DNA of 64,000 bases, from the NCBI GenBank assembly GCA_015698045.1, contig BLAL01000030.1, forward strand, positions 558,001 to 622,000, in the 5' to 3' direction. Made by a program: the position numbers and the translations under genes. The stretch comes from Rhizophagus clarus. Taxonomy: Eukaryota; Glomeromycota; Glomeromycetes; Glomerales; Glomeraceae. Of this stretch, positions 10,276 through 21,829 are shown piece after piece. The notes below the pieces were generated by a model. The model searched no databases, had not been told where the DNA came from, and saw only the letters and a program-made list of their open reading frames with translations. Each line of letters starts with the position of its first letter. Position 1 is the stretch's first letter.

Positions 10276-12238
10276 TCAAAAGAAATGCTTTTATTTCTGA
10301 AAAAAGATAGAAAAGGTTACAAAAGATCAAAAATTACAAAGCCAGCCCGTTCTCCACACTAGGGTCACAAACTATCTCATGACTACTATATCCCTAACCT
10401 ATTTTCTTTAATATAATAGGGAGTCTAGTTATAGAATTGTTCAAGATATAAAGGTAAACAAAAAAATAAAAAGAAAAATTCTACGATCTAATAAAACAAA
10501 AAACATTACATAAAGCAAATGCTAAGCATGACAAGAAGTTAGTATGGAATCTTCTATCTATCCCTCCCAACTAAACTAAACATAATGTTCTAATAACGCC
10601 TTCAGCCCAGCTATTAAATGTTTTACATCCGGCTTCTTAGACTGGTCGTTTCTTGAATGATCGATCTTCTTGGTAGAACGTTCAGATTTGGGAGTTTTAT
10701 TATGATCGTTCTTGCGGTTGTTAGTATTAAAACCTGAAAAAGAAAAATTAGACCCTTTAGGTTTCTGTGAAGATTTGTCTGCATTGCCAATTCGAGCAGA
10801 TTTACGTAAATTCTTGAAGTTGGGGGTGGAATAACGGCACCAAGAGATTCTAACGTCATTCCAAAGCTGGAGGTTATTAATGCGGGTGGAAACATGATCC
10901 CAAGTATCAAAGTAACCTATCAGCTTTCTGGATCCATCAACTTCTTTGACTAATTTGAAAGATTTTATGCCACTGTCCAACAAAAATTAGTGAGGGCGTC
11001 ATTTGGGAATAAAGAGCCATCCGTCATGTCATTTGGTAGATTATGCACGACGGCTTGGAACTTTTCTCTTTGTTTCCTTTCTGAAAGATTCCAGGAAGCA
11101 GGAAACCATCTAACAGGGATTCCTCCCAAGTTGACAGTCCAGTCCTCTCTGTTGTAGCATTTCAAGCACTCATGGTCAGGAATCAGTCTAACCCTCGCTG
11201 ATAGATACTTCTTGTGCACCCTTGTACTGACTGAAATGACCTTACCTCATCGTCCTAAATTGGCCAACAGAGTATAGTTATCCCATTTGGCCGGAATATC
11301 ATAAACTACAAGATCCAATAATTGTGCTTGTTCTTGATCTTGAGGAATATATCCAGTGATGATAACATTTCCATTTTTTAAGGAGTTGTTTGTCTCTTTC
11401 TGTTTTAACTTCTTTCCATTGTCTATAGGAGTTGAATGTGGTATAGAATCTCGCAAAAGGTTTAGAGGGTGTATACTCAGAAGATTCCGCGCTAAAAGTG
11501 GGCACTGTTTGTTTATCCAGTCCAGAAGGAGATTGTAGCTGCAAGGCTTTCTTCTTCTTCTTACGGGCCTTCTTTTTAGCACTCCACTTCTGAGATTTGG
11601 TCAAGGGCGTGACAGGAATAGGTGTGATATTATGTGGGGGTGTGGCGAGTAATTCGTCATCCACATCATCCAATGATCCTACTGAATTTGTATCAGGAAC
11701 ATCGAAATTCATCGACGTGTCTGATTGGTGCATAGGATCCCCAAGATTTTCCATATCGGGAGTTTGTTTACTTGCAATTTCTAACGCTCGGCAAAATTCA
11801 GAATCCATGAGAAAAATTTCCCTGTATTCGTCGTCCAAGAGAAAGAGATTAAGAAAAGTAGCTAAAAGTTGAACTAGACAAGAAGAGCAGCCGGCTATAT
11901 CAATAATTTATTCCAACTGTTCCTGAGGGATAACTTTGTCCTCGTGAGTTTGAAAGAAAGTCTCCATAACTGTAGGGTCCATAGGTATAATTGAGAGTAG
12001 GAGAAATCCTGAATTTGTATCGACGAATTTTGTCATAAATTTAATGATAACATCGTGAAAACGGTTAGAAGGTATACTCTTTAGAGCAGTAGTAGGAGTA
12101 ACTTTGATCGAAGAAAACGTTTCTGCTGTTTGTTTTGCTGGTTTTGATAGAAAAAAACCTCTCTTCATGATGAAAATAAAATATTTTTCTTCCGTGAAAA
12201 TTTGGTTCACAGATCTGCAGGAAAGAGTCTGTCCCTTC
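10230..12238 (-). mobile_element. ORF1-only LINE-like retroelement (HAL1-like), copy 1
   Basis: A minus-strand retroelement with a poly(A) tail (plus-strand T run 10230-10273) and 14-bp target duplications TATTCTTTATTTTC at 10216-10229 and 12239-12252. The 5' end is at 12238, followed by a short leader, a decayed ORF1 (about 12210-10576), a 3' UTR of about 300 bp with AATAAA-type sequence, and the tail. There is no trace of endonuclease or reverse transcriptase. The complete insertion is 2009 bp, so ORF2 was absent when it inserted. The target duplication proves mobilisation by a LINE-type enzyme in trans. A homologous element of nearly the same size lies at 25424-32151. Confidence 0.85.
10576..12210 (-). 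pseudogene. LINE ORF1-type RNA-binding protein, broken
   Basis: Fragments in successive minus-strand frames form one protein. An N-terminal segment lies at 12210-11908. A Ser/Thr-rich then Lys-rich stretch follows at 11838-11540. Two RRM-like modules come next: one with VVYDIPAKWDNY and GKVISVSTRVHKKYLSARVR, the other with NLGGIPVRWFPASWNLSERK and KSFKLVKEVDGSRKLIGYF. The end is a basic, Asn-rich tail closing in LKALLEHYV. It is interrupted by frameshifts (near 11400-11580 and 10970-10983) and an in-frame TGA near 11245 at an expected Trp position. The architecture fits a nucleic-acid-binding chaperone of LINE ORF1 type; no catalytic domain is present. Confidence 0.7.
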
Positions 12239-12289
12239 TATTCTTTATTTTCAAAAATTGCTAAATCAACATATTACATATACATTTTG

Positions 12290-14600
12290 CTTTAGAATTT
12301 CAATTTCTTCAAAATATTCTTCATAGCCACTTTCATCTTCTTCATAATTATCATTATCATTTTCAAAAAGTGCCAATTCATCAATCAATTTTTAGAAATC
12401 ATCATTATCTTATTTTGAATTGTTAGCTTCAACAAAACGCAAATTATTTTGATAAAAATGTCAAATTTTAGTTATTAATTCAATTGTATTAGTATCCAAA
12501 GTTATTTTTTTTTTTTGTATAACCATCCTAATATAGAAAACATCCTCTCACATGAAATATTATGCAATATTATTGCAAATATTTTTAATGACAATTCTCT
12601 CAAAAAGGGAGGTTGATCTTCACATGACATCCACCATGTGCATAGTGTAATACAATTTTTAATAAAGACTGTTAAATAAATACTTTGTTTGGCTTTAAAA
12701 TTCAGCATTTAAATAATTAGAATTTCTTGTTCATTAATATTATATCCCATATTTTCCCATAATTTTTATGCATACTCTGTAATTTTTATCCACATATTTT
12801 TCAATTCATTACCTAATAATAGAATAATTTTTTTTTTGAAAAAAATTACGTTAACTTCAAGTCTTCAATATTTAATTTAATAATAATAAATATTTATCTT
12901 AATAACCAGAATGAAAAAAGTATGCCAATATATATGACATAACATCAAAAGATTCTCAATGCTTATTGATAGAGTTTATTGCATGAATTTAGAAACCAGC
13001 TAAGTATCATTCAACTGGAATCTTATTAACACCACTTGCCTAAATAAATTAAAACAATAGAACAATTGACAAAAGTAGTATTAGATACTTCAACAGATGA
13101 AATAGTCTTTTTTAGCAGCTCTAATACTTTTAATATCAAGTTAACATCATGAAAAAATTCGCAAGAAGTAATTATTTTAACTATATTTTCTTTAATAATA
13201 TCATTATGTTTGTCTGTGACCTGTTAATTTGTTTTGGAATATTTTAATTTTTTTCACAAATTAATGAAAAGATAAAATAATCAATACCTTTTCTAATACC
13301 AATTTTAGGCGTAAAATAGAATCTGCAGCATTGAACATTGTTGTCCAATGCGTTTCAATCCAAGTTTTAAGTCCTCTGCCTTCAGTATTAAAATTCTTAA
13401 CATACTTTATCAATAGAGCCTTTCCTTAGTATGACTTATTAAAATTTTACTATATCATTGCATAATTTCAAAACTCTTTTCAGAAAATCATGTTCTATTT
13501 TTTTTTAAAAAATAATATTTATTATTTATTAATTATTAACAAAAATATTTAGCAAATTAATAAAACAGTTTAATTAATTTAGCAAGAACATACCAAGTAT
13601 ATTTTTAGTGATTAAGTTAATACAATATACAATGCAACAAGTGTTAAAAATAAATGTGTATTTTTTACTTATGATATTCTGAGCAAGAGCATAATTTGTG
13701 GTGTTATCTGTCATGACAGCTGCAAATTTATTGGGTCCAATTTTTTGAAGTATAACTTTGATTTTACTTGCTAAATTTGGGCTGTATGTTTTATGATTAA
13801 AAGATTTCGAAGTCAATATAAGAATTCTTAACGATCATTAGTTATTATTATGAAATTGTAAATTGAGTGGTTTGCTGAGTTTGTCCACCCATCTAAGCCT
13901 ATAATTAAAAAGTAAGTTATTATAAATATGAATATATGATGTTACAATTTGCAATGTTTAAAAAAGAAATTAATTACCTAACATTAAATTTGTTGCCTTT
14001 TCAAGAACTGATTCTACTTGATTTTTAATTTTAACTATTACATGTAAAAGCATAATCCCTGCCAATTTATCACAAGAAGATAATTTATAACCTGATTGAA
14101 GTTTTCTAATTAAATCCATGAAGAACAGATGTTCAATAACTGCAAAAGAAGTATCACAGCATAAAATGCTTTAAGTAAGTGTTAATTAATTGCCTCTTGC
14201 TTTTGTTTTGATAATAGTTTGACACTATCTTCATCAACATTCCAAAAATCAGTAATATTTAATTGTTCAACTTGAGAATATTTATTATTTTCAGTATCTT
14301 CATTATCATTATATGATAGCTGCAGGATTTTTTGAATATATTCTTTTTTTGTTTCATCATTAACATTAAGACAATCTTTAGAAAGATGAACTTGAAGTTC
14401 TTGTGGTTATCTGTGTATCTACTTTTTTTCATAATAAAGATATTTAGCTGCAAAGTAACCAACTATTAATAAAGGGGTTTTTATGAAATGTTTTCAAACA
14501 GAGTTTTGTGAACATTTATCTTTATTTTTAATATTTTGCTCCAGGTCTATTTCTTGTCTAATTCTTTTATTAGTTTTATTAGGTGGTATACTTATCAGTT
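12290..14600 (-). pseudogene. hAT transposase relic
   Basis: Heavily decayed minus-strand coding. At 13574-13816 a DUF659-like block survives, with AAVMTDNTTNYALAQNII and a following Cys-Ile-Val-Tyr-Cys-Ile-Asn-Leu-Ile segment. Near the C-terminus (12502-12600) the hAT dimerisation signature remains as ISCERMFSILGWLY. Upstream pieces to about 14600 include a degraded N-terminal region. It is much more diverged than the hAT transposase at 28285-30575, with stops throughout, so this is an older family member. An acidic tail (plus-strand TCATCTTCTTCAT-like repeats near 12320-12360) parallels the acidic tail of the younger hAT. Confidence 0.65.
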
Positions 14601-14954
14601 ATAATGAAAAAAAAAATTTGAAAGAAAATTAAAAAAAGTTCGCTAAAAATCTAATCTAATGATTGATCATCATCTATCTAATATAGGTATGATTAATTTT
14701 TTATGTAATTTATAATTTTTTTTTTTCATTTTTTTTTATAAAAAAAAAGTATTTTTAAATAAAAATAATAATAAATAAAATGGGTTAAGGTTTCGGCTAA
14801 GTTTTAGAAGTTTTGTTATATTTTGAGAATTTTGAGTAAGTTTCAGAAGTTTTAGAAAAGGTTTTAGAAATAAATCAAATTCTGAAATAGTTTCAGAATT
14901 CAGAAATAGTTTTGGGCAGCACCACTATTAATAGCAAAATGTCACATAATCAGC

Positions 14955-15305
14955 GAAAATAAAGAGACTGCAAATAATTTTAACAATGATTCAGAAATAA
15001 AAGTTCTTCTAATTAGTTTAAAATATGGATTTTTGGGATTGAATCTTACTATTGCTAATCAATGTTTTCTTATGGATTTTTAGTGAAATCCAAGTATTGA
15101 GGATTAAGCTATAGATCGAATTTATAGAATTGGTTAAACTCAGTCAGTTTCTATCTTTAGATTTTATTGAGAATACAATTGAAGATCGCATGTTTAAACT
15201 TTAAAAGAAAAAATGTGGCTTAATATTTTAAGCTTTTGATGAGCAGCGATCTGAAAATCTAAATATTGTTGATAAAGTTCTGCAAATTTTATTAAGCAGT
15301 AGTTA
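14955..15305 (+). pseudogene. SNF2/RAD5-type helicase C-terminal fragment
   Basis: The plus frame carries helicase motifs V and VI of SNF2-family ATPases: LISLKYG followed by GLNLTIANQCFLMDF, two consecutive stops (TAG TGA, where the family has Trp-Trp), NPSIED, a stop where Gln is expected, AIDRIYRIG, a stop at the motif VI Gln, then TQSVSIF and a segment matching ENTIEDRM. Only this C-terminal part is present, directly after the hAT right end. Trp to TAG/TGA and Gln to TAA fit C-to-T or G-to-A decay. It may be a gene fragment captured or left behind by transposition; no promoter or upstream helicase lobe is in the window. Confidence 0.75.
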
Positions 15306-15687
15306 AAGAATATTTTTAGTGTATATACACATAATTATTGTGGTTTTCATAAATCTGTGTAATTGAAGTCACATGATGATTACTTTAAAATTACACATTT
15401 TTTTTTTTAAAATAACATCTAAAATTAAATTATGATTTTGCCTGTCTGTAAGAATATATTGCTTTAAAAAATCTTTAGTGTAAGTTTTGAGTCATAAGAG
15501 TAGAAACAAAAGAAGAATGATATAGGCGAGATTTTTCAAAGTTAAAACAAACAAGAATATAAGACTCAAGAAAAACTTAGATATCATATCAGGAAGGCTT
15601 TTTTAATTTAACAATGAAAGTACATATTAGAATGTTCTTAATTTTAAAAAGTATATCTAATTATAATAACAAAGCTGTTGGTATATA

Positions 15688-16634
15688 TAGTGTGTTAAGA
15701 AAATAATTGCGCAAATAAAAACCTCAATATCTTCACAACTAAAAACGTTAGGCAGCTGAAATTTTATTTATAAAAAGTTCATAACATGCTTTATTAAATA
15801 TTAAAATTTTAATATTTGGTTTTATAGATATTGTTTTCTTAAAACTAGTATGAACATATTTTTTAAAATGTTTAAAAATTATTATCTCTATTTTTGAATC
15901 TATAAATCATTATACACATTAAATTTCTTAACATTAGTAGTCATAATTGAGCAAAAATTGTGTGCATTATAAAAAAAATATTTCTTTACAACATATTTAA
16001 AACAATTTTGATGCAATTTGAATCATTGATTATTGAAAAAATAAATGTAAATGATGATATAAAATTGAAATTATTTTTGTAACGATTTAATTTAGTTTTC
16101 TTTGTAACTAATGATTTAAATCACATGAAATTAATTTATTTTTGTTAGGAAACATCAATTCTATAAAAGAAAAAAATTTGGTTTTAATTTGGACTTTAGT
16201 CAACGAAAATTTAAGCATATAATGTACGCATATGATAATTTGCCGATCCTAACATATTCAAATTGAAATTTGCCAGATTATTAATTTTCTTAGATTCATA
16301 ATATTTTAAAGAATTTTTTTTTCTTATATCATTTATAAGGATCTATTGTATGCTAATATTTATTATTTTTATGTATTTTTTAGTTTAACCAGTATCATTT
16401 AACTAATAGTGTTAATTAATTAAAATTTAGGCATTTAATTAATGTTAATTATACTTTTTTTAGCTATTAAGAGGAAATTAACAAATGTACAAAGAAATTT
16501 TTTTTAAAATATATTAAATAAAAGGTAAATAACGTGTATTACATTATTTATTTTATAAATAAATGCATTATCCCACTATTTTTTTATTTAATCAATTTTA
16601 TATTACATCGCGCAACTATTTTCTTAACACACTG
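15688..16634. mobile_element. Tc1/mariner-like element with 25-bp inverted termini
   Basis: Left end TAGTGTGTTAAGAAAATAAT at 15688 and the reverse complement of the right end at 16634 (CAGTGTGTTAAGAAAATAGT) match over about 25 bp, continuing into TTGCGC. TA dinucleotides flank both ends (15686-15687 and 16635-16636). The element is 947 bp. The interior is AT-rich without a continuous transposase; a short plus-strand stretch near 16170 may be residual coding but is not assignable. Probably a deleted, non-autonomous copy. Confidence 0.75.
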
Positions 16635-16969
16635 TATTTTGTTTAAATAAGTAAGTGAAAAAGGGTATATATTTTATTTGAATAAATAAGTGAAAAAAGA
16701 AAATTTTTCAATTGAAAACTAAAAAATATACAAAAGTCTGTTTATTTCTTTTTTTCAATAAAGAACAGTTTTTACTTACCAAGATATGTAATATTAAGCA
16801 ATTATTAGATCATTATATTACAATTATGCAATATTTACCAAATAACTAATTGACAGTTTTGACAAGAATTATTGAACTAATCAAAGAGAATTTACCAATT
16901 CATATTTTTTTAGAATCGTTATTTGATCAATATCAAGATGATTTTGGCTTGATTATTTGTAATTTTGAC

Positions 16970-17450
16970 AATATCATCAACATAGCGAGTCAACATTAAG
17001 ACGATATCATATTGAAATCATTTTTATTTTGTGTTATTTTAACTATATCGTATCAATATCATTATTATTTCACATTTTTTTAAAAAAATATCATTGTTTT
17101 AACTATATCAAGCCAATGTTGATTTAATATTCTTCAAATAAATATTTTGTGATATCTTTTTAATATACTGAATCAATATCATTTATTTGTATTTTTTTTT
17201 GAAAATTATCGTTTATTGTAATCATATCAAAGCGATGTCACTTTGATATTTCTTCAAGTAAATATTTTACAATATCTTGTCAATACAACAAGTCAATATT
17301 GATATAATACTAATATTTACTTTGCATTTTTTTTTGAAATTATTGTTATTGCAACGATATCATAATGGTAATGATTCGATGTTTCTTTAAGCAAATATTT
17401 TTACAATATCTTTTGTTAATATTGAAATGATATTATAGTAATATTATAAT
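16970..17450. repeat. Degenerate tandem repeat, unit about 115-135 bp
   Basis: Successive blocks repeat the order: AACTATATCA-like start, CAATGT/TGAT, a TTCTTCAAATAAATATTTT-like centre, CAATATCTT, and a T-rich end followed by GAAATTAT. Three to four diverged units are visible. ATATCAATAT-type palindromic motifs dominate. No coding capacity. A decayed satellite or the subterminal region of a lost element. Confidence 0.55.
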
Positions 17451-17519
17451 GATATTGTTTTGATAAATCGATATCACAATGATATGAATTTAACATTGTT
17501 ATTATATCAATTTGGCATT

Positions 17520-19250
17520 GTTCAAAAACTTAAAGTTTCTGTAAAATAATTGGCTAAAGGCCTTCTGTAATATTTTTTGTTTATTCTAATATCCATTCAT
17601 ATGTTGATATTGTTTTATCACAAATTACAGCTATTATTACTATTTGACTTTAATGATCAGAATCAATTATAATAAAAACATTTAAAGGCATTAAATATTT
17701 ATTTGTTTTATATATATTATTATTTATAACAACATCATCTTTCCTATAATTTTTTTTGATCAGATAATATCCAAAAAATTTTGGAAAGTCTATTATCAAT
17801 ACTTTTAAAATCAACCTTAAAATACTAATTAGGATCTTCTTACTGTAATTTCAAGTAAAGTTACAGTATTATTTTTTATTTGAGCACTATCCTTGAATTT
17901 TCTTATTGCATCATAAAGATTTTGATGATAAATAACTTGATTAGAAAATTTATTACATAAAATTTTTCTTAAAACAGTAATACTTAAATGACATTTTTGA
18001 ACATAAAATCTAATTTCTTCCATTATATTATCAGGAATTTTATAAAATGATTGGTTAAATTGCATATAGACCAATTGGCAGAATTTGCTGATCATCAGAT
18101 ATGTGGTGCAGTATTGATAAAAATTGATCAAAAACCATTCTTACATAAGAAAAATTGAAAAAAATAATTAAAAAATATATAAAAAAAACCTTTAAAATTT
18201 TTTCTAAAAATTTACCTCTTTATCCTAAAACCAGTAAAAGAAATTTCTATAAAATGGAAAGAATATTATTATAAAGTTAGTTTATTAAAAAAGGAAACAA
18301 AAATCCAGAATATTAGCGAAAAAAAATTAATTAAAAAGTAATTAATAACAAATATCAAATAGATTTTAAATAAACAATTATTCAATTATTCAATACATAA
18401 TATAAATTCGTTAAAACTTCATTATTAACATAGTTATTTATTTATTTAAAAGATTTTTTTGATTAATTTTGCTTTCTAAATAAGATTTTTTTTACAAACT
18501 ATAAAAAAAAACAAAAAAAAATAGCTGCAAGTTATATCCAATGTAAAATAACTACCAGTATACTTGCAAAAATTCTCAACTTACTTTGGTGAAAAATTTG
18601 ATGAGGAATTGATGAAAAGTTCAATAAGGAGTTTATAAATAAAAAAAAATTTTTAACGCTATTTTGTTGAAGTAATTTCTTGATATCTGTGTCTTATGAT
18701 TATATAGCACAAATATAACCAATTTGCGAAACTTTATTTTTATTAAATTATCATCAAATTTTTTAATTTAGGCTAATTTTATTAATTTTACTGATCAGCT
18801 TATATGGTTAAAAATTTTTATTAATATTCATTTTATGATTGTGATTTTTAATGAATTTGTTAATAAAAATCAATTTGGATGTTTATGATATGAAGCATTT
18901 AGTATAAAACTACATTCAATATAAGCTGATTTCTTATCTCAATTTTGTATAGAATCTAATTTTTTCTTTGCCTTATATTTGCCATCATGTCTGCATTTAT
19001 ATATTTTTCATGACTCAATACCTTTTTCTTTTTCAGCTCGAACAATCTTTATTTTAAATCCTAATTCAGTAAAGTACTAATTCAAACATTGTTCAAGTAT
19101 TTCAAAGGAAATAAATGATTATTCTTTATAAAGCATTTTCAAGTAACTATCTTTAGGTTCATTATCAAAGTTACTATTTTCAGACAAATTGTTATCAATC
19201 TCAATAGGGGAGTTATCAAATCCATTTTCATTAAAAGTAAGATCAACCAT
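17520..19250 (-). pseudogene. FAR1/MULE-type transposase relic
   Basis: The minus strand starts with ATG at 19250 followed by an acidic leader of about 45 residues. A FAR1-type zinc-finger region comes next, with WKIYKCRHDGKYKAKKK (the Trp codon is now TGA) and a later Ile-Glu-Cys. Then there is a helical block at 18060-17880 (IPDNIMEEIRFYVQKCHLSI) and, near 17600, the start of the MULE core, CDKTISTYEWILE followed by a stop. The conserved D of DDE transposases is consistent with the CDKT segment. Stops (TAA, TAG, TGA) and frameshifts occur throughout. A Mutator-like element with FAR1 DNA-binding domain is the best reading. Confidence 0.6.
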
Positions 19251-19387
19251 CTAAAAAAAATATAAGAAATGATAAAAGAATATGTAAACTTATTAGCTAA
19301 TAAATATTTATAGGAGCATCATTAAATGAGAATTATAGTAGATAAATATTTCTAACCTTAACCTTATTAAATACTCTAAGTTAACGT

Positions 19388-20227
19388 TGTAATGACTAAG
19401 CTGCCATCTTAGTGTTAACATATCATTAATTTATTATGCTTGGTTTATTTTATTTCACGTCATTTTATTATTATTATCTCATTATTTTATTACTATCGCG
19501 AACTTATTATCTCCATTTCTTATACTTTCGAATATATTTCTAGTAATACCTTCTTCATTATTACTAATATTTCCTTTAGCTCATTTTTCTTTTAACTTTC
19601 AAACTGCGATAGTTCTCCCATATTATATTCTTTTTTATCATTAAATAATTCAATCGAACATTAATTAATTCTCGAGTAAACCACGAGCATATTCATAATA
19701 ACTTTCAATAATCAATATTCTCATCTTTATTATTTCATATCATTCGAGAGAACAGAATTAACTGTCGAGCTCTCTAACTGTCAACCTAGTACTACTTTAC
19801 ATAAAGGAAAAATTGAGTCTTTTTATAAGTTTTCAAAAATTAATTTCTACTATTTCTTTCTATTTTCCTAATTTTAAATGTTAAAATAAATTAAACTAAA
19901 AATATGATGTAATTTAATCTAAAAATAAATAAATAAAAATATGATGTAATCTAGTCTAAAAATAAATATAACTTATGACTATTATCATCCTTCAATTGGA
20001 CTATTATCCATCATTTATTATCCATCAGTTAAATCATTGGTTAAATTATTTCCTGTCGGTTAAATTATTTCCTGTCGGTTAATTATTACCCATCGGTTAA
20101 ATTATTTCCTGTCGGTTAAATTATTACCCATTGGTTAAATTAATTCCCGTCGGTTAAATTATTACCCTTGTAATTACTATGTATTGTACTAATATTATTT
20201 CTTTATTACGTGAATTCTGGCATTACA
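19388..20227. mobile_element. Solo LTR (probable)
   Basis: An 840-bp block begins TGTAATGACTAAGC and ends CTGGCATTACA, with a 7-bp inverted terminus TGTAATG/CATTACA and TG...CA ends. It is flanked by ACGT at 19384-19387 and 20228-20231. Comparison with adjacent 63-bp tandem units gives an uninterrupted empty site (CTAAG-TTA-ACGT-TAATTTTAAA), confirming the insertion and a 4-bp (possibly 5-bp) duplication. A TATA-like TTTTTATAAG near 19820 fits an LTR promoter. No internal retrotransposon sequence is present, so recombination between two LTRs is likely. Orientation not determined. Confidence 0.6.
20021..20168. repeat. 20-bp minisatellite inside the LTR
   Basis: Seven to eight imperfect units of about 20 bp around the motif GGTTAAATTATT(T/A)CC(T/C)(G/A)TC. 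It accounts for much of the 3' third of the probable LTR. Confidence 0.8.
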
Positions 20228-20372
20228 ACGTTAATTTTAAAGAATAAACTATTATAAACTAATATTTCTAATCCTAACCCTAAATACTCTAAGCTAACAT
20301 TAATTTTAAAAAGCAAACTACTATAAACCAAAATTTTTAACCCTAACTTTAAGTAATTTTAAGTCAACATTA

Positions 20373-21060
20373 ATTTTATTCAAAATAATAATAATCTACC
20401 TTAGACATTCTTATATTACATAGATTGATTCTCTTCAATTTTATATAAATTTGTTATGATATATATAAAAAGATATAATTAGTGAAAAAAAATGATTTTA
20501 TTTAAAAGGAGAATATATGAAATAAAGAGAAAATAAAAAAAATTGGTATGAAGAAAAGTGGAATAATGGATTTAATCATTTTATTTAGTTTAAAATAGTC
20601 TAAATTCTGATCATGATTTTTGTGATTTGATATATAAACATATTACATATTAGATTGATATATAAATACATTATGTATTAAATAAGGGTAAATACTAATA
20701 TCCTTCAGTATAGTATATATATTTTCTTTATATAATTTAATAATTGTAATAAAAAGATAATTTTTATAATGTATTAAATAGAATATTCACCTTTAATACT
20801 TTAAAGATTACAAAAAATTTTTCAATAAATTTCAAATGCATTTTTATTTTCACAACACAATAAAAATAAGGAATAGAATAAAATAAATAAACTATAATAA
20901 AAAGAATAATATATATACATTTAAGGTAAAGTTACAGATGATGCTAGTATCACATAATAAATATTAGTTATCATTTTAGTCACACAAGTCATATAAGAAA
21001 GTATAAAATATGAAATAACTCAAATGACTCATTTTGATTTTTTTGATTTATTATTTTTAA
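20373..21060. other. AT-rich sequence, no gene recognised
   Basis: Low-complexity AT-rich DNA with no coding stretch, terminal repeat or tail detected. Confidence 0.45.
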
Positions 21061-21760
21061 TGCAAAAGAAACTATCAATATGTTAGATAAATCAAAGTCT
21101 TTAAAGTCTTCACAACGCCTAAGAGATTCAGAGAAACTAAAGTCTATATGACATCAAAGAGCTTTAGAACTATTACAAAAGCCTGGAATGAAGGAATCTC
21201 TCAAGAAACTTTTTAATTTGGCTGTATTAAAAGAGTTTGAAGAGACTGAAAAACCTGCTGAAGAGAATGATGATACTTTAGGTATTTATAATCATAGAAC
21301 TTATACAAAATTTCAAATTTTAAACTTTATTCATTGAATTTCTAGCATACCTTGAATATAAAAAATGCAAAGATCGTAAAAATGGCATTAACTTTAAATC
21401 AACTGGTATAGAGAGTAAATGATAAGTCAAGTCTATTAATATTCTACTTGATCAATAAAGTCGATCTTATATGACATAACTTTTTAAGAAACTGAAGGGT
21501 ATATCTCTTTCAATAAAGATAAACAAAATGTTAGAGATATGTTTGATGTTCACTCTAACAGCACTTTGAGAACTGAAAAAGAAAATCTGTATTTTACTTT
21601 CAGAAATGAAGAACAACCAACTACCTTCATTTATAAATACAATAAATATAGTGATAAAAAATCTACAGTGTGCGTTACCTATATTCAACAATAGTCTAAA
21701 ATTCATGAGGCAAAACATATGACATTATACACAATTTTAACCAATTAAATTTTATTGCAC
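21060..21760 (+). pseudogene. Unidentified coding relic
   Basis: Plus-strand frames show coding-like composition broken by stops and a possible intron after 21278 (GGTATT donor). A first block reads as Lys/Leu/Glu-rich helical protein (ALELLQKPGMKESLKKLFNL, then an acidic EFEETEKPAEENDDT). A second block (about 21350-21700) is hydrophilic with basic clusters. I do not recognise the family. It may be part of the same transposon cargo as the neighbouring minus-strand DDE relic, or an independent element. Confidence 0.35.
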
Positions 21761-21829
21761 CTTTTTTTTTTCTGTTAAAAATTGTATTTTTTTATATTTT
21801 AATTTTATTTAATTTTTCTAAAATATTAT

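Larger units (their letters stand above)
10004..14927 (-). mobile_element. Old hAT transposon, carrying a nested retroelement
   Basis: The left terminus TAGTAATGCTGCCTAAAAC at 10004 matches the reverse complement of the right terminus at 14927 (TAGTGGTGCTGCCCAAAAC). Inside the right end (14790-14910) are many copies of a degenerate GTTTTAGAAG / TTTCAGAA motif, resembling hAT subterminal repeats. The interior minus strand has hAT transposase remains (12290-14600). A 2009-bp retroelement with its 14-bp target duplication lies at 10216-12252; without it the element is about 2.9 kb. The expected 8-bp target duplication has decayed (ATTATAAG against TTAATAGC). Confidence 0.65.
19330..20372. repeat. 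Tandem 63-bp-type repeat split by the solo LTR
   Basis: Units of the type TAATATTTCTAA-CCTAACCCT, AAATACTCTAAG, then CTAACATTAATTTTAAA occur at about 19340-19387 (left half), 20228-20245 (right half of the same unit), 20246-20308 and 20309-20372. The first unit is interrupted by the 840-bp element at 19388-20227. The undisturbed neighbouring units show what the empty site looked like. Confidence 0.6.

Noticed and set aside
19381-20234. A piggyBac-like or TTAA-type MITE with CGTTGTAATG termini
   Set aside because: The 14-bp inverted match includes TTAA on both sides, but the TG...CA ends, promoter-like TATA, 840-bp size and the empty-site comparison with adjacent repeat units fit a solo LTR at least as well. 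Kept as the alternative.
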